A DNA stretch of 64,000 bases from the NCBI RefSeq assembly GCF_002179555.1, contig NZ_NHOU01000002.1:296141-360140 (forward strand), read 5' to 3'. Below are positions 42,805-51,432 of this stretch, in pieces; within the stretch, counting starts at the first letter, position 1, and every line of letters begins with the position of its first letter. This DNA is from Salinicola salarius (lineage in GTDB: Bacteria; Pseudomonadota; Gammaproteobacteria; Pseudomonadales; Halomonadaceae). A model generated the notes under the pieces. It had not been told where the DNA came from. It saw only the letters and a list, made by a program, of their open reading frames with translations, and ran no database searches. Made by a program: the position numbers and the translations under genes.

Positions 42805-44858
42805 AGATCTTTCAATAATCGCAACGCATCATAGATCGCCGCATGCGTATTCCTCGGCGCCACGCAGTCTCCCAGCCGGAACAGCGCGAACTCGCCACTT
42901 TCGGAAAGCGTCGGCTGCGGCTTGATCGCGTAGAGCGCTTCGAGATCGATCTGGCCGCGATTGCGCGAACGCTCCTTGAGCGCGTAGTAGAGCGATTCGT
43001 CCGGGCGCACGCCGTTTTCGACGATCACCTGATCGACCACCCGCTCTTCAAACTCGCCGGTGTATTCGTTCTCCAGCAGCGCCACCAGCTTGTCGCCTTC
43101 GCGGTAGACCTTGTGCAGTGCCAGGTCGCCGGTCATCACCACGGCGTTCTGGTAGAGGCTGCGGTAGTAGGTCGGAAAGGTGGTGCCGCCGATCGCCACG
43201 CCGGGCTTGGTGTCGTCGGTGACGATCTCCACCGTGGCGCCCTGGCTGGCACAGTAATCCGCCGTCGACATGCCGCTGAATTCACACATGGTGTCGAAGA
43301 TCAGCACGTTCTTGCCCGGCTCGACCTTGCCCGAAAGGATGTCCCAGCTGCTGACTACCAGCCCTTCCTCCGCGCCCCACTCGGGGACTTGCTCCAGGAA
43401 CGGATGGCCGCCGTTGGCGAGAACCACCACGTCCGGCTGCCGATCGCGGATCATCGCGTCGTCGGCACGGGCTTCCAACCTAATGTCGACGCCGAGGCGC
43501 GAAAGCTCCATTTCGTACCAGCGGGTGATCCCGGCGATCTGGTCGCGCTGCGGGGCCTTCGCCGCCAGCGTGATCTGTCCGCCCAGTTGCGGTTCGGCCT
43601 CGAACAACGTGACGTCGTGGCCCCGTTCGGCAGCGACCCGTGCCGCTTCCATGCCGCCGGGGCCGCCACCGACGACGACGACGTGGCGTCGCGGCCCGGT
43701 GGTCTTCTCGATGATGTGCGGCAGACCCAGGTACTCCCGCGAGGTGGCCGCATTCTGGATGCAGAGCACATCGAGCCCCTGGTACTGGCGATCGATGCAG
43801 TAGTTGGCGCCGACGCACTGACGAATCTGATCGACATTGCCGGCCTTGACCTTGGCGATCAGGTGCGGGTCGGCGATATGGGCGCGGGTCATGCCGACCA
43901 GATCGACATAGCCGCCTTCGAGCACGCGTTCGGCCTGGGTCGGGTCCTTGATGTTCTGGGCGTGGATCACCGGCACCGAGACCACTTCCTTGATCCCCGC
44001 CGCCAGATGCAGGAACGGCTCCGGCGGGTAGGACATGTTGGGGATCACGTTGGCCAGCGTGTCGTGAGTGTCGCAGCCGGAACCGACGACGCCGAAGAAA
44101 TCGACCATGCCGGTGGCGTCGTAGTAGGCGGCGATCTGCTTCATGTCGTCCTGGGAGAGGCCGTCCGGGTGGAACTCGTCGCCGCAGATTCGCATGCCGA
44201 CGCAGAAATCCTCGCCGACCTCGGCGCGCACCGCCTTGAGCACTTCCATGCCGAAGCGCATGCGGTTTTCGAAGTTGCCGCCCCACTGATCGGTGCGCTT
44301 GTTGACCCGCGGGCTCCAGAACTGATCGATCAGATGCTGGTGGACGGCGGAGAGCTCGCAGCCGTCCAACCCGCCCTCTTTCACCCGACGCGCGCCCTGG
44401 GCGAAATCGCCAATGATGCGCCAGATCTCCTCTTCCTCGATGGTCTTGCAGGTGGCGCGGTGGACGGGCTCGCGGATGCCGGAAGGCGACAGCAGCGTCG
44501 ACCAGTGGTGGCCGTCCCAGCGCGAACGCCGGCCCATGTGGGTGATCTGGATCATGATCTTGCCGCCGTGCTTGTGAACGGCATCGGCAAGATTCTGAAA
44601 GTGGGGAATGATGCGGTCGGTGGAGACATTGACCGAACTCCACCACTGCTGGGGGCTGTCGATGGAAACCGGCGAGGAGCCGCCGCAGATGGCGAGCCCC
44701 ACGCCGCCCTTCGACTTCTCTTCGTAGTACCTGACATAACGCTCGGTGGTCATGCCGCCGTCGGTGGCGTAGACCTCGGCGTGTGCGGTACTGACCACGC
44801 GATTGCGAATGGTCAACTTGCCGATCTGTATCGGCTTGAACAGTGCCTCGTATGCCAT
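42801..44858 (-). CDS. dgcA: Dimethylglycine demethylase subunit, Old Yellow Enzyme-type flavoprotein
   Basis: 685 residues from MAYEALFKPIQIG. The N-terminal half is an OYE/trimethylamine-dehydrogenase-like FMN barrel (TIRNRVVSTAHAEVYATDGG, MIQITHMGRRSRWD, GADGCELSAVHQ-like GGLDGCELSAVHQHLIDQF), followed by an iron-sulfur cysteine cluster (CVGANYCIDRQYQGLDVLC) and a C-terminal nucleotide-binding half (VVVGGGPGGMEAARVAAERG). It demethylates dimethylglycine to sarcosine, with electrons leaving by DgcB/Etf. GAGG is 8 bases before the ATG; a GTG at 44867 is also in frame. Confidence 0.94.
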   Translation of the reverse strand: MAYEALFKPIQIGKLTIRNRVVSTAHAEVYATDGGMTTERYVRYYEEKSKGGVGLAICGGSSPVSIDSPQQWWSSVNVSTDRIIPHFQNLADAVHKHGGKIMIQITHMGRRSRWDGHHWSTLLSPSGIREPVHRATCKTIEEEEIWRIIGDFAQGARRVKEGGLDGCELSAVHQHLIDQFWSPRVNKRTDQWGGNFENRMRFGMEVLKAVRAEVGEDFCVGMRICGDEFHPDGLSQDDMKQIAAYYDATGMVDFFGVVGSGCDTHDTLANVIPNMSYPPEPFLHLAAGIKEVVSVPVIHAQNIKDPTQAERVLEGGYVDLVGMTRAHIADPHLIAKVKAGNVDQIRQCVGANYCIDRQYQGLDVLCIQNAATSREYLGLPHIIEKTTGPRRHVVVVGGGPGGMEAARVAAERGHDVTLFEAEPQLGGQITLAAKAPQRDQIAGITRWYEMELSRLGVDIRLEARADDAMIRDRQPDVVVLANGGHPFLEQVPEWGAEEGLVVSSWDILSGKVEPGKNVLIFDTMCEFSGMSTADYCASQGATVEIVTDDTKPGVAIGGTTFPTYYRSLYQNAVVMTGDLALHKVYREGDKLVALLENEYTGEFEERVVDQVIVENGVRPDESLYYALKERSRNRGQIDLEALYAIKPQPTLSESGEFALFRLGDCVAPRNTHAAIYDALRLLKDL

Positions 44859-44966
44859 CGCAATCACCTCACATGGACCGACTCGAAAGCGGGCGTCTCA
44901 CCGGCTTTCCAAATCGATCTCGGTCACCATGAATTCAGGGTCTCGTTATCAGAAACGATGTCGCGC

Positions 44967-45497
44967 CTAGAGGGCGCTGACCTCGAAGTAGCCCACGTCA
45001 CAGCCGGCTTCCGCGCCGCTCTGGGTCTGTTCGGCACGGGTGCGGAGATCGATGGCGCGCGCAGCCAGGATCTGGTCCATGGCGCCGGCGAACCAGCCGG
45101 TGAACAGGTACTCCTCGCGCTTGCCGGTCTTGCCGAGCTGGTAGACGAAGCAGGAGTGTTCCAGGCGCACCTTCGCCGTCCCCGCCTCCAGATCGATCGC
45201 TTCGGTGACGAACTTTCCCCACCCGCGCTGTGACAGTCGATTCATGTAGTGCTCGAACACCGCCACGCCCTCGAGGCCGTGCAGCTCGGCCTCCTTCTCG
45301 CACCAGTACCAGGCCGACTTGTAGCCGGCGTCGTAGAGGATCTTCGCGTAGGTCTCGACACCCAGAGCCTGTTCGATGGCGATGTGATTGTTGATGAAGA
45401 AGTGCCGCGGCACATAAAGCATCGGCAGCGCATCGGTGGTCCAGACACCGGTTTCGCTGTCCACGCTGATCGGCAGTTCAGGGGCCATTGCAGTCAT
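44967..45497 (-). CDS. DUF5943/V4R-like small-ligand protein of betaine clusters
   Basis: 176 residues, similar in size and context to Pseudomonas PA5397, which lies between the dipeptidase and dgcA. Blocks include LYVPRHFFINNHIAIEQALG, YDAGYKSAWYWCEKEAELHG, RLSQRGWGKFVTEAIDLEAG and EYLFTGWFAGAMDQILAAR, which resemble the V4R/hydrocarbon-binding fold. Two cysteines are present (YWCEKEAE, HSCFVYQL) plus one near the end (AGCDVGYF). Function is unknown. AGAGGT precedes the ATG by 8 bases; it is 108 bp from dgcA and probably in its operon. Confidence 0.85.
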   Translation of the reverse strand: MTAMAPELPISVDSETGVWTTDALPMLYVPRHFFINNHIAIEQALGVETYAKILYDAGYKSAWYWCEKEAELHGLEGVAVFEHYMNRLSQRGWGKFVTEAIDLEAGTAKVRLEHSCFVYQLGKTGKREEYLFTGWFAGAMDQILAARAIDLRTRAEQTQSGAEAGCDVGYFEVSAL

Positions 45498-45523
45498 ATC
45501 GGTTACCTCTGAATTTGTTCTTT

Positions 45524-45562
45524 GAGCTGCGAGCTACGAGCTACGAGCTACGAGCTACGAGC
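45524..45562. repeat. Short heptamer array (GAGCTAC)
   Basis: One GAGCTGC and four GAGCTAC units plus a partial copy, 25 bp upstream of the DUF5943 gene. The unit is the reverse complement of the GTAGCTC units at 27973 and so lies in the opposite orientation relative to that array. Confidence 0.85.
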
Positions 45563-45592
45563 GGAATTGTGCGCGAGACACCGCGGAGCCGA

Positions 45593-45697
45593 GCGAGCTA
45601 GCGAAGACAAGGCAAAGGCTGCCGGGCTCGCGCAGTGGACGCGGTTGTCCATGAGCAGAGGCCGGCAGCCTTTAACGCCGTATTCGCGACGCGCAGC
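45593..45697. repeat. Palindromic element, version 2, acting as probable dipeptidase terminator
   Basis: On the minus strand: GGCGTTAAAGGCTGCCGG (45678-45661), a 36-base loop, then CCGGCAGCCTTTGCCTTGTC (45625-45606) and CTTCGCTAGCTCG. The outer pieces (GGCGTTAAA on one side, TTTGCC-TTG-CTTCGCT on the other) match the element at 2469, but the inner stem differs. The perfect 12-bp stem is just after the dipeptidase stop codon. Confidence 0.75.
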
Positions 45698-45710
45698 CGG
45701 CTCTGTCGCC

Positions 45711-46688
45711 CTATTCGCCCCACACCTCTTTCAAGATGCGGACCCAATTCCCCCCCATGATCTTCCTCACTACCGGTTCGGAAAGCCCGTGATCCAGCAG
45801 CGCCTGGGTCAGGTTGGGGAACTCGCCGATGGTACGGATGCCCTTGGGATTGATGATCTCGCCGAAGCGGGTCAGGCGCCGGGCGTAGCCCTTGTCGTGT
45901 GTCAGCCATTCGAAGAAGGCTTCGTCCTGGCCCTGGGTGAAGTCGGTGCCGATACCGATCGCGTCTTCGCCGACGATGTTCATGATGTAGACGATCGCTT
46001 CGACGTAGTCCTCGACCGTGGCGTTGACGCCGGCCTTGAGGAATGGCGTGAACATGGTGACGCCGACGAAGCCGCCGTGATCGGCAATGAACTTGAGTTC
46101 ATCGTCGGACTTGTTGCGGGGATGTTCCTTGAGCCCGGTGGGCAGGCAGTGGGAATAGCAGACCGGCTTTTTCGATTCGAGAATGACCTCTTCGGAGGTC
46201 TTCGAACCGACGTGGGAGAGATCGCACATCATACCGACCCGGTTCATCTCGGCGATCACTTCGCGGCCGTAGCCGGAGAGCCCGCCATCGCGTTCGTAGC
46301 AGCCGGTGCCGACCAGGTTCTGGGTGTTGTAGCAGAGCTGAGTAATGCCGACACCGAGCTTCTTGAATATCTCGACGTAGCCCAGCTTGTCCTCGAAGGC
46401 GTAGGCATTCTGGAAACCCAGGATGATGCCGGTCTTGCCCTCTTCCTTGGCCCGGGTGATATCCCGCGTGGTGGTTACCGGTCGTACCAGTTCGGCGTTG
46501 TCGCGCATCAGCCGGTTGACGCTGACGATGTTATCGACGGTGGATTCGAAATCCTCCCACACCGACACCGTGCAGTTGGCGGCGGTCAGGCCACCCTTGC
46601 GCATGTCCTCGAACAGGGCGCGGTCCCACTTGGCGATGATCAGACCATCGATGATGATGGCGTCGTCGTGGAGAGATGGCATCGACAT
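45711..46688 (-). CDS. Membrane dipeptidase-like M19 metallopeptidase of the betaine cluster
   Basis: 325 residues, the size of Pseudomonas PA5396. Metallopeptidase M19 blocks are DDAIIIDGLIIAKWD, IILGFQNAYAFEDKLGYVEI, CDLSHVGSKTSEEVILESKK with a metal His, CYSHCLPTGLKEHPRNKSDD and GIGTDFTQGQDE. The usual HxD metal pair near the N terminus is replaced here by DGL, as in the PA5396-type group, so hydrolysis of a renal-dipeptidase substrate is not certain. The ATG at 46688 has GAGGAA 7 bases before it; the frame opens earlier without a start signal. Confidence 0.88.
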   Translation of the reverse strand: MSMPSLHDDAIIIDGLIIAKWDRALFEDMRKGGLTAANCTVSVWEDFESTVDNIVSVNRLMRDNAELVRPVTTTRDITRAKEEGKTGIILGFQNAYAFEDKLGYVEIFKKLGVGITQLCYNTQNLVGTGCYERDGGLSGYGREVIAEMNRVGMMCDLSHVGSKTSEEVILESKKPVCYSHCLPTGLKEHPRNKSDDELKFIADHGGFVGVTMFTPFLKAGVNATVEDYVEAIVYIMNIVGEDAIGIGTDFTQGQDEAFFEWLTHDKGYARRLTRFGEIINPKGIRTIGEFPNLTQALLDHGLSEPVVRKIMGGNWVRILKEVWGE

Positions 46689-46843
46689 GGAAAGTTCCTC
46701 TTCGGTTGCGCGCCCCCGGCAAGTCGGCTGGTTGCTGGAAGGTCGTGATGAAGCGCCGGGGCGACCGTTCTGCGCAGCATATCCCCGCGCTCGCTCCATC
46801 CGCCGACCGAAAGCGAATCCCAGTGTTCCGATTGCGTCACGCC

Positions 46844-46865
46844 GACTGTCCCCTGTGCGACAGTC
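46844..46865. promoter_or_regulatory. Inverted repeat GACTGT-N10-ACAGTC upstream of the dipeptidase
   Basis: Perfect 6+6 dyad, about 156 bp before the dipeptidase ATG and 90 bp before the divergent XRE-cupin start. It could be the GbdR or another activator site of the betaine operon; assignment is a guess. Confidence 0.4.
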
Positions 46866-46902
46866 CTTGCCCCCTCGAAAGCCCTATTGACCGACGCGGA
46901 TC

Positions 46903-46936
46903 CGTTCTTTATATAGAACGTTCGATATATAGAACG
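46903..46936. promoter_or_regulatory. Double operator for the XRE-cupin regulator
   Basis: Two overlapping dyads: CGTTCTTTATATAGAACG (46903-46920) and CGTTCGATATATAGAACG (46919-46936). The two copies are 16 bp apart and share a -10-like TATATA core. They lie just upstream of the XRE-cupin start codon, the usual place for self-repression. Confidence 0.65.
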
Positions 46937-46954
46937 ACGTGAACCGCAAAGACC

Positions 46955-47500
46955 ATGGACGAGATTTCACTGGAAACCCTGGGGCGACATCTTCAGGCGC
47001 TCCGTCAGGCGCGCGGACTTTCCCTGTCCCAGCTCGCCGGCCAGGCGGCGATTGCCAAGTCGAATCTGTCGCGCCTCGAACAGGGCAATGGCAACCCCAC
47101 CATCGACACGCTGTGGCGCCTGGCGAAGCGGCTCGGGGTACCGTTCGGCACCCTGGTGGCGCCCGTCGCGACACCGGTGGAGGAGAATGGGGTTAGCGTG
47201 CGCTTGATCGAGCAGAGTCATCACCAGCGTCATGATGAGCCGGCAGTGGATGTCTACCTGATGCGCTGCGCGCCCCACACCTGCCGACGCGCCGAGGGCC
47301 ACGCCTCCGGAACGAGGGAAACGCTCCAGGTGATCGAAGGGTGGATAGCCGCCGGCCCCACGGGAGCGGAGCGCCAGCTCGCTGCCGGCGAGCTCTTCAC
47401 CTTCCGTGCCGATCGCCCTCATGACTATCGCACCAGCGACGTCGCAGCGACGCTGCTGGTCACTATCGTTTACGCCAAGGAAGACGAATCGAATGGCTGA
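46955..47500 (+). CDS. XRE-family regulator with cupin sensor domain
   Basis: 181 residues. The helix-turn-helix covers about residues 6-65 (GRHLQALRQARGLSLSQLAG, IAKSNLSRLEQGNGNPTIDT), and a C-terminal cupin barrel follows (ETLQVIEGWIAAGPTGAERQ, GELFTFRADRPHDYRTSDV) with a likely metal or small-ligand pocket. This type often controls the next genes, here azlCD, and responds to an amino acid or related ligand. Its stop overlaps the azlC start. A double dyad operator lies immediately upstream. Confidence 0.9.
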   Translation: MDEISLETLGRHLQALRQARGLSLSQLAGQAAIAKSNLSRLEQGNGNPTIDTLWRLAKRLGVPFGTLVAPVATPVEENGVSVRLIEQSHHQRHDEPAVDVYLMRCAPHTCRRAEGHASGTRETLQVIEGWIAAGPTGAERQLAAGELFTFRADRPHDYRTSDVAATLLVTIVYAKEDESNG

Positions 47501-48245
47501 CACCGAACACTCGCGCCGGCCCCGTGGCTGGCTGATCGGCATCCGTGAGGCGATTCCACTGCTGGGCGGCTATATTCCGGTGGCGATCTCGTTCGGGCTG
47601 ATCTCCACCCAGGCCGGTTTCAGCACCGCTGAAACGATGGCGATTTCGACGCTGATCTATGCCGGCGCCTCGCAGTTCCTGTTCGTCGGCATGGCCGCCA
47701 GCGGCTCGCCGCTGTGGCTGACCGTGGCGATGACGCTGCTGATCAACGTGCGCCACGTCGTCTACGCCCCCAACATCGCGCCCTGGCTACCCAGGAGCCG
47801 CTGGTGGCCGTGGCTGATGCACGGCCTGACCGACCAGGTCTTCGCCCTCGCCCACAGCCGGCTGCCGCAGTTGCCGGAATCCCAGCGCGTCGGCTGGTTC
47901 TTCGGCGCCGCAATGCTGGCCTGGCTCAGCTGGATTGCCGGTTCCCTGCTGGGCGCCGTCGGCGGCGAATGGTTGACCAGCCGCTGGCCGTTGCTCGGCG
48001 AGGTCATGCCTTTCGCGCTCCCGGCGCTGTTTCTGGTGTTGATCGTGCCGCGTTTCACCTCGCGCCGCTGGGCTGCCGCATTGAGCGTCAGCGTCGCCGC
48101 GGCGCTCGTCTGCACGCTGGTCGGGTTGACCAATATCGGCATCCCGCTGGCCGCAGCCTGCGGTGCGCTCTGCTTCTACATGATTCGTCTGCCGGAAACG
48201 GCCGGAACGGACAAGGGAACGACTAAAGAGGGGCGTCCATCATGA
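47493..48245 (+). CDS. azlC: AzlC-family branched-chain amino acid exporter, large subunit
   Basis: 250 residues with about seven hydrophobic helices. AzlC marks are REAIPLLGGYIPVAISFGL and GFSTAETMAISTLIYAGASQ, LTVAMTLLINVRHVVYAPNI and LTDQVFALAHSRLP. With AzlD it forms a two-part exporter of branched-chain amino acids (the BrnFE type). ATG at 47493 overlaps the XRE-cupin stop, while azlD starts in the azlC end, so all three genes are translationally coupled. Confidence 0.92.
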   Translation: MADTEHSRRPRGWLIGIREAIPLLGGYIPVAISFGLISTQAGFSTAETMAISTLIYAGASQFLFVGMAASGSPLWLTVAMTLLINVRHVVYAPNIAPWLPRSRWWPWLMHGLTDQVFALAHSRLPQLPESQRVGWFFGAAMLAWLSWIAGSLLGAVGGEWLTSRWPLLGEVMPFALPALFLVLIVPRFTSRRWAAALSVSVAAALVCTLVGLTNIGIPLAAACGALCFYMIRLPETAGTDKGTTKEGRPS

Positions 48246-48589
48246 GCCTCGAACTCTGGATCGGCATGATCGTGGCCGCACTGGGCACCTATCTGATCCG
48301 GCTGCTGCCACTGCTCTGGATGCAGAAGCGTCTGACGCGCAGCGAGGCGGATGGCCCCGTCGACGCCCTGCCCAAGTGGCTGGTGATCCTGGGGCCGATG
48401 ATGATCGCCGCGGTACTCGGCGTATCACTGGTGCCGCGCACGCCGGATGCCGCCGGTTGGCTCGCGACCGTCATCGGACTGGGAGTGACGCTGGCGATCT
48501 GGCGGCGAACCCGCTCGCTCGGCTGGCCGGTGGTGGGTGGTGTACTGACTTTCGGGGTGGTGGTGATCGTGGCGCGCTCACTGATGTGA
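48242..48589 (+). CDS. azlD: AzlD-family branched-chain amino acid exporter, small subunit
   Basis: 115 residues and four hydrophobic helices (LWIGMIVAALGTYLIRLLPL, VILGPMMIAAVLGVSLVPR, WLATVIGLGVTLAIWRR, VVGGVLTFGVVVIVARSL), the AzlD pattern. It starts within the last codons of azlC (ATGA overlap). It is the second half of the BrnFE-type exporter. Confidence 0.9.
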   Translation: MSLELWIGMIVAALGTYLIRLLPLLWMQKRLTRSEADGPVDALPKWLVILGPMMIAAVLGVSLVPRTPDAAGWLATVIGLGVTLAIWRRTRSLGWPVVGGVLTFGVVVIVARSLM

Positions 48590-48604
48590 ACCATATCCCC
48601 AAGG

Positions 48605-48647
48605 GCTGTTGCCGTTTCATGCCCCAGAAGCTGTTGCCGTTTCATGC
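48605..48647. repeat. 18-bp direct repeat GCTGTTGCCGTTTCATGC, two copies
   Basis: Copies at 48605-48622 and 48630-48647, 25 bp apart, between azlD and the convergent GGDEF-EAL gene. No function seen. Confidence 0.8.
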
Positions 48648-48702
48648 ACGGCCGCGCCGGTGGTCATGGCGCGCCACGATCGCCGATATCGTGATGCGGC
48701 GT

Positions 48703-51285
48703 CTATGGCGAGGCATCGTCGGTAGAAAGGCGACCCAGCCATTCGCTGGCGGCATTCGCGGCCAGCGGTCGCGACAGCCAGTAGCCCTGAACGATCTTGC
48801 AACCTTTCGCGCGCAGGAAATCGGCCTGGGCGTCGGTTTCCGCCCCTTCGGCGATCACGTCTAGCCCCAGCGCGTTGGCCATGGCGAGGATCGCGCCGAC
48901 AAGCTCGCCATCTTTGTAACTGTCAGGCAGTTGCCGGACGAAGCTGGCGTCGATCTTGAGTGTACTGATCGGCAACTGGCGCAGATAGGCCAGCGACGAA
49001 TAACCGGTGCCGAAGTCGTCGATCAGCAGGAGAATGCCGCGGTCCCGCAGTCGCTGCAACATTCGATGCGTCGTCTCGGAATTCGGCAGCACGGCGCTTT
49101 CGGTCAGTTCCAGCTCTAGCAGCTCCGGCGGCAGCGCATAACGCGCCAGACACTTTTCGACGTCATCGACGAAGCGGCGATCGCTGAGCTGCAGCGCCGA
49201 GACGTTGACCGCTACCGGCACGCGTGCCAGGTGTCGCCAGGCATGAAGCTGGGCACAGACGCGATCCAATACCCAGCGACCGATACGATCGATCATGCCG
49301 AGCTTCTCGGCCAGCGGAATGAATTGCTGCGGTGACACGACACCCAGTTCAGGGTCGTTCCAGCGCAGCAACGCCTCGAAGCCGACCAGGCGTTTGTCTT
49401 CCAGCGCCGCCTGGGGCTGATAGACCACCTCTAGCGCATCGTTGTCGAGCGCCCGGCGCAGGCTCTGCTCCAGCGTCAGCGCCCGCTGGTCGTGCTCCCC
49501 CATGTCCGATTGGTAGAAGCACCACTGGTTGCGGCCCGCCTCCTTGGCACGCGACATCGCGGTGTTGGCATGCTTGAGCAGAATTTCAGCGCTCTCGCCG
49601 TCTTCGGGGTAGAGACCGATGCCGATACTGGCCGACACGCTGAGCGTGTGGCCGAGCACTTCGATCGGACGGCAGAGGCTTTCCAGCAGCCGCGCCGCCT
49701 GGGCTTCGAGCGCGTCGGGATGCGCTATCTCGTGAATGAGTACGGCGAACTCGTCACCGCCGAGGCGTGCCACCGACTCGCCGTCATCGGCCAAAGCCTG
49801 CAGGCGCGTGGCGATGGTAGAGATCACCCGGTCGCCGGCATGGTGGCCGAGGGTATCGTTGATGCGCTTGAACAGGTCGAGATCGAGAAACAGCACTGCC
49901 ATGCAGTGGCCGCGCTCACGAGCGTTGGCCTGCGCCTGCTCGAGCCGGCTCAAGAACAGCCGCCGGTTGGCCAGGCCGGTCAGGTCGTCGAAGTTGGCCA
50001 GCCGGTGAAGCTTTGCCTCCCGCCGCTTGCGATCGGAGATATCACTGAAAATCGCCACGAACTGCTGGATCTGGCCCTCGTCGTCGCGGATTGCGGTAAT
50101 GGTGAGCCATTCGGGATAGGTCTCGCCGTCCTTGCGCTGGTTCCAGATCTCGCCCTGCCAGTAGTCCCGCTCCAGCACGGTGCTCCACATGTCGCAATAG
50201 AATGCCTTGGTCTGACGCCCGGAGCTCAACATGCTGGGGCGATTGCCGACGGCTTCCTCCGCGCTGTAACCGGTCACCACGGTGAAACTGGGATTGACCG
50301 ACTGAATGACGCCGCGAGCATCGGTGATCATGATGCTGTCCATCGAGGCATTGATGACCCGGTGAGCAAGACGCAGGTGCTCCGCGGAGGCACGCAGGGC
50401 TTTGTCCCGCGCTTTCAGCGTCTCCTTGAGCTGCAGCGCGATCTCGTGTTCGAAGCCGGCCATGATGTCGGCGAACGATAGCAGGCCACGCAACTCGCCC
50501 TGCTCGTCGAGCACGCCGAGATGGCGAAACGCCTGCTCTCGCAGCAGCTCCAGGGCCTGCGCCAGCGCCATGCCCTGCGGCCTGGCCAGCAGGGTCGAAC
50601 TCCCTGCCTCGCCCAGGCAGCAGCTCATGCGTCCGCCCGCCAGCCATGCCACCATGTCGTGCTCGGTGAAAATGCCCAGCGCACCGTTGCCGTGGTCGAT
50701 CACCGCCGCGTCGGCGTTCGCTTCACGCATGCGGATCACGGCCTGTTCCAGGGGCAGTGAAGCCGCCAGCACCAGCGGCGAATGGGAAACGATCGAGCCG
50801 ATGTCGCGTATCGCCAGGTAGTGTTCAACACCCTGGCTCCGGACGATATCTGCCTGGGTGATCATGCCGAGCGGGCGCCCCTCGCCGTCTTCCACCAGCA
50901 GGCGGCGCAAGCGTCGGCGCTTCATCAGCAAGACAGCCTCGTCGAGCCCGGCCTCGTGGGCAATACGTACCACCGGGCTGCTCATCGATTGCGCGATCGG
51001 CGCGTCGAGCAGGTCGGGATCGGAGAAGTCGAGACGGCGGACGTCGCCTTCGCTCCAGATGCCGCAGATATCATCGTCCTGCGTCACCAATACAGAGCTC
51101 GCCCTGGCGGCATGCATGCGCTGAATGGCATCGCCAAGGGTTGCCGATACGTCACAGGTCAGCAGCCCGCCACTGGCCAGTTCCGCGATGCTGGGTTCAT
51201 GGGCCATCTCTTCTGGGGAATGTCTCGTCACGCTATAACCATGCTTAATGATCAAATGAGCAATCGCTCCGGAAACCTCGCCCAT
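48703..51285 (-). CDS. CBS-CBS-PAS-GGDEF-EAL cyclic-di-GMP signalling protein
   Basis: 860 residues. Order of domains: four CBS motifs as two pairs (about 30-150 and 165-285), a short linker helix, a PAS domain (about 305-420; HRVINASMDSIMITDARGVI, NPSFTVVTGYSAEEAVG), a GGDEF domain (intact LGGDEFAVLIHE near 530) and an EAL domain (FEALLRW, ELTESAVLP, DDFGTGYSS, GAETDAQADFL). Both catalytic motifs look complete, but the RxxD inhibitory I-site before GGDEF is replaced by DDGE. It may make or break down c-di-GMP in response to adenosyl ligands (CBS) and redox or ligand (PAS). The start may be ATG 51285 or 51207. Confidence 0.9.
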   Translation of the reverse strand: MGEVSGAIAHLIIKHGYSVTRHSPEEMAHEPSIAELASGGLLTCDVSATLGDAIQRMHAARASSVLVTQDDDICGIWSEGDVRRLDFSDPDLLDAPIAQSMSSPVVRIAHEAGLDEAVLLMKRRRLRRLLVEDGEGRPLGMITQADIVRSQGVEHYLAIRDIGSIVSHSPLVLAASLPLEQAVIRMREANADAAVIDHGNGALGIFTEHDMVAWLAGGRMSCCLGEAGSSTLLARPQGMALAQALELLREQAFRHLGVLDEQGELRGLLSFADIMAGFEHEIALQLKETLKARDKALRASAEHLRLAHRVINASMDSIMITDARGVIQSVNPSFTVVTGYSAEEAVGNRPSMLSSGRQTKAFYCDMWSTVLERDYWQGEIWNQRKDGETYPEWLTITAIRDDEGQIQQFVAIFSDISDRKRREAKLHRLANFDDLTGLANRRLFLSRLEQAQANARERGHCMAVLFLDLDLFKRINDTLGHHAGDRVISTIATRLQALADDGESVARLGGDEFAVLIHEIAHPDALEAQAARLLESLCRPIEVLGHTLSVSASIGIGLYPEDGESAEILLKHANTAMSRAKEAGRNQWCFYQSDMGEHDQRALTLEQSLRRALDNDALEVVYQPQAALEDKRLVGFEALLRWNDPELGVVSPQQFIPLAEKLGMIDRIGRWVLDRVCAQLHAWRHLARVPVAVNVSALQLSDRRFVDDVEKCLARYALPPELLELELTESAVLPNSETTHRMLQRLRDRGILLLIDDFGTGYSSLAYLRQLPISTLKIDASFVRQLPDSYKDGELVGAILAMANALGLDVIAEGAETDAQADFLRAKGCKIVQGYWLSRPLAANAASEWLGRLSTDDASP

Positions 51286-51311
51286 CGAGGCGAGGGAAGC
51301 GCCTGTTGCTG

Positions 51312-51410
51312 GTCTATTGCCACCGTTTTCTATCGATATCGTGCTATCGCCAACGTTCTATTGATATCGTTCTACCGCCAACGTTCTATCGCCATTTTTC
51401 TATCGCTGCC
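51312..51410. repeat. Degenerate TTCTATCG-type direct repeats
   Basis: TTCTATCGATATCGTGCTATCGCCAACG-like units recur as two units of about 28 bp, with shorter TTCTATCGCC copies before and after. They lie upstream of the GGDEF-EAL start and may be promoter repeats or decayed repeat DNA. Confidence 0.65.
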
Positions 51411-51432
51411 CTGGCCGAGCCATACCCGAAGA

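Noticed and set aside
42843..45233. 796-residue frame opposite dgcA
   Set aside because: Shadow of dgcA; no recognisable domain and unusual composition rich in His and Asp.
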